26,756 nucleotides of DNA from Deltaproteobacteria bacterium (lineage in GTDB: Bacteria > Desulfobacterota > Syntrophia > Syntrophales > UBA2192): contig JAPLJU010000038.1 in the NCBI GenBank assembly GCA_026388445.1, positions 1 through 26,756 of the forward strand, given 5' to 3'. Shown in pieces: positions 21,495 through 26,756 of the stretch. The notes under the pieces were generated by a model. The model made no database searches and was not told where the DNA came from. It saw only the letters and a program-made list of their open reading frames with translations. Position numbers and translations under genes: made by a program. Numbering within the stretch: position 1 is the stretch's first letter; each line of letters starts with the position of its first letter.

Positions 21495-23206
21495 AACCGA
21501 AAAGAATACCAAATTGGATTCCTTATCTGATCGCGCTTTGCACCGTTTTCGGATTCGCAACCGTTCTCTACGGGACGGAAAGCGCATCTCCGGGACCGCC
21601 TCAAGAAGGAGCCGTCGCCAGTCCGGCGAAGACCGAAAGTTTGAGCAGCCTGGAGGATGTGATTTTTGAGCGACTGGAGGGCAAAGAGCGAATTACCTTC
21701 GTTGTATCGAAGCTCACGGGGTACAACGTTGCGCGGGAATCGGCCGAAACGCTGGCCGTGAGACTCGAGAATGTTCAGGTCCCGCCTGACAAGATAAAGA
21801 AGCTTGATGACGTGACGCTGAGAAGTGTGGATCGTATCGTGGCAACCCACGAGACCGTCGACGGCAGAACCTGGGCCTATTTCAAGATCAACATGAGGGA
21901 GATGGCACCCTACGTTGTGAAAGACGAAGCCAACAAGGTCTTTGTGGATATTGATGTTTCGGCCATAGCGGAGAAGAAGCCGGCCGAGGAAAGAAGGGAT
22001 GTCGCAAAGGCCGAGAATGTCGAGAAGGCCTATGCACCGTCTAAAAACGGCACACGGACGACCGTTGCCGGCGAACGACAGTACACGGGCCAGAAGCTCA
22101 CCGTCGATTTCCAGGATGCGAACATCAAGAACGTTTTCCGACTGATCGCCGAGGCCAGCGGTCTCAACATCGTTTCGGGTGATGATGTGAAAGGGACCGT
22201 GACGATGCAGCTCCGGGAAGTCCCCTGGGACCAGGCCCTGGAGACGATCATGGATGCCCATGGTCTCGGGATGAAACGTACGGGCAACGTCATCACCGTC
22301 CTGTCGGCGGATAAGATCAAGAAGGCAGAGGAGATGAGACTCAAGGAGGCCGTGTCCCGCGGCAAACTGCCGCAGATCTCCATCGAGGCCCAGATCGTTG
22401 AGGCCAGTGAAACCTTCATCCGGAAACTCGGTGTTCAGTGGGGTGCCGGCGCGCTGGGTTCCTGGGGCAGCTCACAGGTGGGTGCCCTCGGCGGCAGCGC
22501 CGGATATGCACCGACCCCGACATCTTTGCCGAACGCCATCAGCACCTATCTCTCGAACCCGCCTTACTCTGCGGGTACGGGTGTCGGCGTGACCAACAGC
22601 AGTCTGGCCGTCAACTTCCCCGGCTTTTTTTCGGGCGTACCCACCTTCGGTGTGATCGCCGGTTCCGGCAAGTACATTCTGGATGCGCAGCTTCATGCCC
22701 TGGAGTCCACGACCGAGGGGAGGATCATTTCGTCTCCCAAGGTGACAACCCTCGACGGCATCAAGGCGACGATCAAGCAGGGTGAGGAAATTCCCTACGT
22801 GATCGAGTCGGTCTCCGGCGGTGTTGTCACAAGAACGGTTCAGTTCAAAGAGGCGGTTCTGAAGCTGGACGTGAAACCCTCGGTGACACCGGAAGGGAAG
22901 ATCGCCATGGAGGTCAAGGCAAACAATGACTTTGCCGATTACACACGGTCGGTCCTGGGAAATCCGCCCATTAATAAAGAAGAAGTGGATTCCACCGTCG
23001 TGGTGAAGGACGGAGACACCCTTGTCATCGGCGGCATCCGCAAGCTCACCGAACAAAAGACCGTAGCCGGGGTTCCCTGGTTCATGAAGATCCCCGCTCT
23101 GGGGTGGCTCTTCAAGGCCGAGGATATCAATAACACCAAGAGGGAAATCCTGATCTTCGTGACACCGAAGATCCTCAGAGAGGCAGAAGGCCTGGTTAAG
23201 AATTGA
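21491..23206 (+). CDS. pilQ: Type IV pilus secretin PilQ, compact form
   Basis: PilQ forms the outer membrane pore for the pilus. The 571 residues hold a signal peptide (about 1-30), an AMIN peptidoglycan-binding domain (about 45-155), an N0/STN domain (about 198-275, LTVDFQDANIKNVFRLIAEASGLN) and the secretin core from about 293 (ISIEAQIVEASETFIRKLGVQWG) to the C-terminal signature (TVVVKDGDTLVIGGIRK, GWLFKAEDINNTKREILIFVTPKIL). Only about 20 residues separate N0 from the secretin core, so the N1 (Secretin_N) domain appears to be missing. Many PilQ proteins have 700 or more residues. The start overlaps pilP by 4 nt (ATGA). Confidence 0.96.
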   Translation: MKPKRIPNWIPYLIALCTVFGFATVLYGTESASPGPPQEGAVASPAKTESLSSLEDVIFERLEGKERITFVVSKLTGYNVARESAETLAVRLENVQVPPDKIKKLDDVTLRSVDRIVATHETVDGRTWAYFKINMREMAPYVVKDEANKVFVDIDVSAIAEKKPAEERRDVAKAENVEKAYAPSKNGTRTTVAGERQYTGQKLTVDFQDANIKNVFRLIAEASGLNIVSGDDVKGTVTMQLREVPWDQALETIMDAHGLGMKRTGNVITVLSADKIKKAEEMRLKEAVSRGKLPQISIEAQIVEASETFIRKLGVQWGAGALGSWGSSQVGALGGSAGYAPTPTSLPNAISTYLSNPPYSAGTGVGVTNSSLAVNFPGFFSGVPTFGVIAGSGKYILDAQLHALESTTEGRIISSPKVTTLDGIKATIKQGEEIPYVIESVSGGVVTRTVQFKEAVLKLDVKPSVTPEGKIAMEVKANNDFADYTRSVLGNPPINKEEVDSTVVVKDGDTLVIGGIRKLTEQKTVAGVPWFMKIPALGWLFKAEDINNTKREILIFVTPKILREAEGLVKN

Positions 23207-23236
23207 CCCTCCTTTCAGTCGTGACTTTCCAGTTCA

Positions 23237-23281
23237 TTGCAAGCCTTCATCCCGCATGGAAGCGGGATGAAGGCCCTGCAA
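23237..23281. terminator. Long perfect hairpin after pilQ, no T-tract
   Basis: GCCTTCATCCCGC (23243-23255) pairs perfectly with GCGGGATGAAGGC (23262-23274) around the loop ATGGAA. The stem is extended by TTGCA (23237-23241) with TGCAA (23277-23281) across a small internal loop. No U run follows on either strand, so it may terminate by another route, protect the pil mRNA 3' end, or be a dispersed palindromic element. Confidence 0.5.
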
Positions 23282-23424
23282 AACCCCTCCATCACCACTT
23301 TCAATCATCTACTGCCTGAGCTCCTGGTCCGGTATTGCAGTGTTCCATAATAAAACACATAAAAATCAATTATTTAATATTAACCCCTCCTCCGGATTCA
23401 CCCTTCCTCCTGATTAAAGTAAGC

Positions 23425-23462
23425 GTCTATTATTTGACATGCGTCAAATAAATGTCTATTAT
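23425..23462 (+). promoter_or_regulatory. Strong sigma-70 promoter inside a Crp/Fnr-type palindrome
   Basis: TTGACA (23434-23439) and TATTAT (23457-23462) are 17 nt apart, a near-perfect sigma-70 promoter with a start near 23469. The -35 is embedded in the perfect inverted repeat TATTTGAC-N4-GTCAAATA (23431-23450). Its TTGAC-N4-GTCAA core looks like Crp/Fnr-family sites such as those reported for HcpR in sulfate reducers. A 9-nt direct repeat GTCTATTAT occurs at 23425-23433 and 23454-23462. A repressor bound there would block the polymerase. Confidence 0.55.
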
Positions 23463-23572
23463 CACCATACATTTCTTCCCGGTTTGCGGGCCTGAATCAA
23501 AGCGCAGCAGACCATCGGATGTCTGCAAGGATAACCAGGGTAAGGCCCATGCGGCTCCGCGGCATTTCACCC

Positions 23573-23596
23573 TTGACACACCCCGGGGGGTGTGTT
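23573..23596 (+). promoter_or_regulatory. TTGACA overlapping a C/G-tract dyad (CsoR-like operator?)
   Basis: TTGACA (23573-23578) runs into the perfect dyad ACACACCCC (23576-23584) and GGGGTGTGT (23587-23595), separated by GG. C-tract/G-tract dyads against a -35 hexamer are typical of CsoR/RcnR/FrmR-family operators, and MerR-type promoters also place a dyad in the spacer. The -10 is poor (TACGGA at 23596-23601), so promoter activity is uncertain. Confidence 0.4.
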
Positions 23597-23674
23597 ACGG
23601 ATCAGCAGGTAGTAAGATATGAATGTTATTGATCAATTGTCTCAGCTTTGGCACGGTCCTCAAAGGAGGTACCC

Positions 23675-24370
23675 TTGAAGGACGGAAATCTCAAGGAGAT
23701 GACGGATCTGATCTGGGAGGCCGAGTATTATCTGAACCAGGGCTCGTACCATCTGGCCATCGATCTCGCCCAGGAGCGACTGGAGATGTACCCCGGCGAC
23801 GTGGAAGCCAGGGTCATCCTCGGGTATGCGTGGTTCAAACTGGGGGAACTTGATCGCGCCCTCAATATCCTTCGGGGGTTGGAGGAGGATTTTCAGCGCT
23901 GGTCCTACGTCTTCAGGTACATGGGGGATATCTACCAGAAAAAAGGACTCCTGGCGGAGGCCAGGAAATCCTACCAGCTGTTTCGAACGCTCAACCCCGA
24001 AGAATCTCTTGCACTGGAGCTCTCCGAGGGTGTTGCCCCCGGGAGGGACGCTGCGGCCTTACGCCGCAAGGAGGATGGGGCATCCCCGGAAGAGACGGAC
24101 ATCTCGCGGGTGTCGCCGGAATTTCGCACGCTGACCCTGGCTGACCTCTGCATTGAACAGGGTCACTTTGATCAGGCCCGGAATATACTGGAAGAAATTC
24201 TCTCGAAGGATCCCGGCAACGAGAAAGTGAGACAGAAGCTGGGAAGTCTGAAGAACCTCCTTTCGGCAAAGATCGAGAGCCGCCACCCCGAAGAAAACCG
24301 TGAAGAGGTTGTCCGGGAGCTCAACAGGTGGCTGAAAAACCTGGAGAGAACGAGGGATCATGGTGCATGA
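23675..24370 (+). CDS. TPR repeat protein
   Basis: The 231-residue product is predicted to be a helical scaffold. Three TPR-like repeats span about residues 11-108 (for example VEARVILGYAWFKLGELDRALNILRGL and YVFRYMGDIYQKKGLLAEARKSYQLF). A charged linker follows, then another repeat at about 151-185 (TLADLCIEQGHFDQARNILEEIL). There is no signal peptide, so it is probably cytoplasmic. The start is TTG at 23675, set by a near-perfect AAAGGAGGT at 23662-23670; the same frame could open at TTG 23648 but that lacks a ribosome site. It overlaps the M24 gene by 11 nt. The partner and role are unknown; a pilus link is possible from position but not shown. Confidence 0.85.
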   Translation: MKDGNLKEMTDLIWEAEYYLNQGSYHLAIDLAQERLEMYPGDVEARVILGYAWFKLGELDRALNILRGLEEDFQRWSYVFRYMGDIYQKKGLLAEARKSYQLFRTLNPEESLALELSEGVAPGRDAAALRRKEDGASPEETDISRVSPEFRTLTLADLCIEQGHFDQARNILEEILSKDPGNEKVRQKLGSLKNLLSAKIESRHPEENREEVVRELNRWLKNLERTRDHGA

Positions 24371-25448
24371 TTCCATCCACCGGGAAAGCCGGCTTGCTGC
24401 CATACATGCCATTATGGCCGTCCGGGGTGTGGAAGCCATCCTTTTTCTCGATCTCAAAAACATTCGCTACCTTACGGGTTTCTCGGGCAGTGACGCGGCC
24501 CTGCTTGTGTCTGAAGAACAAACGGTCCTGCTGGTCGACGGCCGTTACACCACTCAGGCCAGAAAACAGACCCGCCGCATCCGGGTTTTCGAATACCGGG
24601 AGAAGGTGGCGGGTATCGTGCAGGTTGCCTCTGGGCTGCGGGTGAAAACCCTTGGTTTTGAAGCGGCCGCCATTACCTATGACTTTTACGCCATTCTCTT
24701 AAAAAAGCTTAAAAGCATCAAGTTAAGGGCAATTACTGATGACCACCTCGGCGGTCTCCGGTCCATCAAAAGCAGGAGGGAAATTGCCTTTATAAAAAGG
24801 GCCGTGCAGATTTCGACGCGAGCCCTGGAGTCCACCCTTCCTATTGTTAAGCCCGGTGTGCAGGAGACGGATGTCGCGCTGGAACTGGATTACCGGATAC
24901 GACAGGAAGGCGCCGAGTCCCTTTCCTTCGAAACCATCGTCGCCTCAGGGGAAAACGCAGCCCTGCCCCACGCCAGACCGGGGTCCCGCAGGATCAAGAG
25001 GGGAGATCTTGTGGTTATTGATTTCGGTGCCGTTTACGAGGGTTATCACTCCGATGAAACCTGTACCTTCGGAGTCGGGCGGTTGAACCGCGCCCAGAAA
25101 GATGCTTACGAAGCCGTCAAAGAGGCCCATGACCGGGCGATGGATGCCGTCAGGGCCGGCACCGCGTGCAGGGAAATCGATGGCATCGCCCGTCGGTGTC
25201 TTGAGAAGAGGGGATACGGAAAATATTTTTCCCACGGCACGGGACACGGAGTAGGGCTTGATGTACACGAGGCCCCGCGGCTCTCGATCGCCTCGAACGG
25301 TCACCTCCAGGAGGGTATGGTCGTGACGGTCGAACCGGGCATTTACATTCCGGGCCGATGGGGCATCCGTCTGGAGGACAAACTACTGGTTAAGAAAGAC
25401 GGCCATGAAGTTCTCACCCGATTTCCAAAGGATTTGAGGATCCTCTGA
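24360..25448 (+). CDS. M24 family Xaa-Pro aminopeptidase / dipeptidase
   Basis: A cytosolic pita-bread metallopeptidase that removes an N-terminal residue preceding proline or splits Xaa-Pro dipeptides. The 362 residues comprise a creatinase-like N-terminal domain (about 1-130) and the catalytic domain. All five metal ligands are visible: Asp221 (VVIDFGAVYEGYHSDE), Asp232, His296 (HGTGHGVGLDVHE), Glu325 (VTVEPGIYIPG) and Glu339 (GIRLEDKLLV). The length fits the PepQ/YqhT-type group. It starts within the TPR gene and is followed, after 134 nt, by the LipM-like gene. In many bacteria such a peptidase gene precedes efp, which is not here. Confidence 0.93.
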   Translation: MVHDSIHRESRLAAIHAIMAVRGVEAILFLDLKNIRYLTGFSGSDAALLVSEEQTVLLVDGRYTTQARKQTRRIRVFEYREKVAGIVQVASGLRVKTLGFEAAAITYDFYAILLKKLKSIKLRAITDDHLGGLRSIKSRREIAFIKRAVQISTRALESTLPIVKPGVQETDVALELDYRIRQEGAESLSFETIVASGENAALPHARPGSRRIKRGDLVVIDFGAVYEGYHSDETCTFGVGRLNRAQKDAYEAVKEAHDRAMDAVRAGTACREIDGIARRCLEKRGYGKYFSHGTGHGVGLDVHEAPRLSIASNGHLQEGMVVTVEPGIYIPGRWGIRLEDKLLVKKDGHEVLTRFPKDLRIL

Positions 25449-25582
25449 TACCTCCCTCCTCTCCGAAGTCGCCCCTCCCCGTCCCGATAATGCTGCTGCC
25501 CGTCATTCGCTTTTACATCACGACCGGGCGCCACAAGAAAATCCTCTTTCTTTTGCCTTTTGTCTTGAGTCTGATGCCAATC

Positions 25583-26410
25583 ATGGAAACCTGGCGATAT
25601 CTTCCCTTTGCGGAGTCGGGCGCCTTCGAGAACATGGCGACGGATGAAGCGCTGCTTCGCCATGCCGGTACGGCACCCGCTATCCCCACCCTTCGCTTTT
25701 TCGGTTGGGATCCGCCGGCCGTGTCTCTCGGTTATTTCCAGGACGCCATGAAAGAGGTCAACCTTTCGTACTGCCGTGAGCACGGCATCGATGTTGTACG
25801 GCGGCCCACGGGGGGGAAGGCTGTTTTTCATGATTGTGAAGTCACTTATTCCCTTGTTGCCGGGGAGAATCATCCCCTCTTTCCCCGGGGGATCCTCGGG
25901 ACCTACCAGGTAATAAGCTCTGCAATTCTGAAGGCCCTTTCCAAACTCGGTGTGGAAGCGGAGATGACGGCTGATGGCAGATCCCGTGCTCCCGATGGAC
26001 TGGCAGCATTCTGCTTTTCCGTACCTTCCCGGTACGAGCTTCTTGTGGAGGGTCGCAAGATCTGCGGCAGCGCCCAGACACGCTCGAGGGGCGTTTTCCT
26101 GCAGCACGGGTCCATTCTCGTGGACTTCGACCCGGTCAGAACAGCGGCGGTGCTTCTGAGTCCGGGGGAGAGCGTGGAACAGAAGATAAGGGAAATGGAA
26201 AGGGCTGTGACGTCCCTCCGGGGCCATCTCAAAGAGAAGATAAGCCCCCTGGGGCTCACCCGGGTTCTTCTGGAAGGCTTTGAGGAGGTATTCCACGTCC
26301 GAATCATGCCGGGTGAACTCACACCGGAAGAGAGGACCATGAAAGAACGCCTTCTCAGGGAAAAATATACCCTCGAAAAGTGGAATATAGAAGGTCAGGG
26401 CCCCGGTTAG
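25583..26410 (+). CDS. LipM-like octanoyltransferase / lipoate-protein ligase A family
   Basis: A biotin/lipoate ligase-fold enzyme that attaches octanoate or lipoate to a lysine of a carrier domain such as GcvH. The 275 residues include RRPTGGKAVFHDCEVTYSLV (73-92) and the catalytic lysine Lys159 in VEGRKICGSAQTR. Cys144 in AAFCFSVPSRYELLVEGRK aligns with the acyl-accepting cysteine of Bacillus LipM (AVCFDAPSWYELVVEGRK), which points to an octanoyltransferase more than an ATP-dependent ligase. ATG 25583 (METWRYLP) is chosen because it matches the family N-terminus; the longer frame from 25490 would add 31 hydrophobic residues with no conservation. The ribosome site is weak. Confidence 0.88.
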   Translation: METWRYLPFAESGAFENMATDEALLRHAGTAPAIPTLRFFGWDPPAVSLGYFQDAMKEVNLSYCREHGIDVVRRPTGGKAVFHDCEVTYSLVAGENHPLFPRGILGTYQVISSAILKALSKLGVEAEMTADGRSRAPDGLAAFCFSVPSRYELLVEGRKICGSAQTRSRGVFLQHGSILVDFDPVRTAAVLLSPGESVEQKIREMERAVTSLRGHLKEKISPLGLTRVLLEGFEEVFHVRIMPGELTPEERTMKERLLREKYTLEKWNIEGQGPG

Positions 26411-26486
26411 GCCGCCAATCTCTATCCTGACAGGTACCCGCACTTCTCCCGGGGAAAAACGGTCCCGACGGATACGGTATGACGGC

Positions 26487-26624
26487 ATGATCGACTCCGG
26501 GAAGTCGGAAAACGCCCTTTTTACCCTGATGCTTCCAGACAGCCGGTGGCTCGCTATTTGCTCCGATCTTCCCGTGAAGGCGGGACCGATGCCTCTTGCG
26601 GGTCTCGAATACGAAGGAGGCTAA
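26487..26624 (+). CDS. Doubtful small ORF, unknown
   Basis: A 45-residue frame beginning MIDSGKSENALFTLMLP and ending PLAGLEYEGG. Its codons look similar to the neighbouring genes and a terminator-like hairpin follows about 80 nt later. It has no clear ribosome site and no recognisable family. It could be a degraded gene remnant or chance. Confidence 0.2.
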   Translation: MIDSGKSENALFTLMLPDSRWLAICSDLPVKAGPMPLAGLEYEGG

Positions 26625-26700
26625 GGTAAAGTTTATGTGTTAGCAACAAATAGATTTGTCCGCTTTTACTGTTCTGGAAACAGGGATCTTTTCCAGTCAG

Positions 26701-26738
26701 GTGACGAGCGGCGGAGTTACGCTGTCACAACCTTTTTT
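26701..26738 (+). terminator. Candidate intrinsic terminator near the window end
   Basis: GTGAC (26701-26705) pairs with GTCAC (26724-26728) and AGCG (26707-26710) with CGCT (26720-26723), with one bulged G and a 9-nt loop. A run of six T (26733-26738) follows after AACC. It may end transcription coming from the M24/LipM-like genes. Confidence 0.45.
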
Positions 26739-26756
26739 GACCTTTTTGGATGTCCC

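Larger units (their letters stand above)
23207..23674. other. Regulatory intergenic region between pilQ and the TPR gene
   Basis: No frame in this stretch of 468 nt looks coding. It contains a long perfect hairpin (23243-23274), an AT-rich segment (about 23340-23400), a promoter embedded in a palindrome (23425-23462), a small 6-bp hairpin GCAGAC/GTCTGC (23507-23526), a second -35-like TTGACA embedded in a dyad (23573-23596), and the strong ribosome site of the TPR gene (23662-23670). Confidence 0.75.
26411..26756. other. Terminal region without a recognised gene
   Basis: This 346-nt stretch contains a doubtful 45-codon ORF (26487-26624), a 6-bp palindrome ACAAAT-AG-ATTTGT near 26646-26659, a hairpin CTGGAAA (26674-26680) with TTTCCAG (26690-26696), and a terminator-like hairpin at 26701-26738. 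No tRNA, known riboswitch or mobile-element end was recognised. Confidence 0.6.

Noticed and set aside
23649..23670. A second sigma-54 promoter beginning TGGCACG before the TPR gene
   Set aside because: The -24 half matches but the -12 position reads TCAAAG and not TTGCW, so the required GC is missing.
23623..23853. A 76-codon frame starting before the TPR gene
   Set aside because: Out of frame with the TPR gene, which has the strong ribosome site and recognisable repeats.
25343..26488. A 381-codon open frame on the - strand
   Set aside because: Antisense to the M24 end and the LipM-like gene, both with clear active-site residues on the + strand. No promoter or ribosome site supports it.

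Overview
The window reads as chromosomal backbone from a Gram-negative bacterium, most likely a former deltaproteobacterium (Desulfobacterota, perhaps near the Syntrophales). This rests on gene order and protein content, not on a marker-gene tree: rpmE-prfA-prmC-murA-hisD, an infB-DUF503-rbfA-nrnA-truB-rpsO-pnp-M16-dut run, a DUF39 homocysteine-biosynthesis protein typical of anaerobes, a sigma-54 type promoter before pilMNOPQ, and a LipM-like lipoate-assembly enzyme. All protein genes lie on the + strand, the sequence is fairly GC-rich, and no insertion sequence, prophage or CRISPR array is visible.

Region 1 (1-4938) holds the 3' end of rpmE, then prfA and prmC (release factor 1 and the enzyme that methylates its GGQ glutamine), murA (first step of peptidoglycan precursor synthesis) and hisD (last step of histidine synthesis). 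prmC, murA and hisD are tightly packed.

Region 2 (4935-16655) is the conserved transcription/translation operon. A near-consensus sigma-70 promoter overlaps the hisD stop codon and precedes a tRNA-Gly(CCC) gene and an intrinsic terminator. Then come rimP, nusA, infB, DUF503, rbfA, nrnA, truB, rpsO, pnp, an M16 peptidase and dut. It resembles the E. coli metY-rimP-nusA-infB-rbfA-truB-rpsO-pnp operon, with a different tRNA at the head. Several genes overlap by 23-47 nt. Two degenerate GACAAA/GACGAA-type inverted repeats sit in this region, one in the tRNA leader and one between infB and DUF503.

Region 3 (16678-18323) holds a DUF39 protein and a small FtsB/DivIC-like division protein.

Region 4 (18324-23206) is the type IV pilus alignment/secretin operon pilMNOPQ. 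Upstream is a -24/-12 (sigma-54) promoter and a leader of about 139 nt that can adopt two mutually exclusive pairings. PilQ appears to lack the secretin N1 domain.

Region 5 (23207-26756) begins with a regulatory gap of 468 nt. It holds a long perfect hairpin after pilQ, a strong sigma-70 promoter whose -35 is embedded in a Crp/Fnr-like palindrome, and a second -35-like element embedded in a C/G-tract dyad. A TPR protein, an M24 aminopeptidase and a LipM-like octanoyltransferase follow. The last 346 nt hold no recognised gene, only a doubtful 45-codon ORF and a terminator-like hairpin.

I did not find a convincing new multi-gene system. The most interesting signals are regulatory or structural: the pil leader, the two promoter/operator dyads at 23431-23596, the dispersed inverted repeats, and the compact PilQ.
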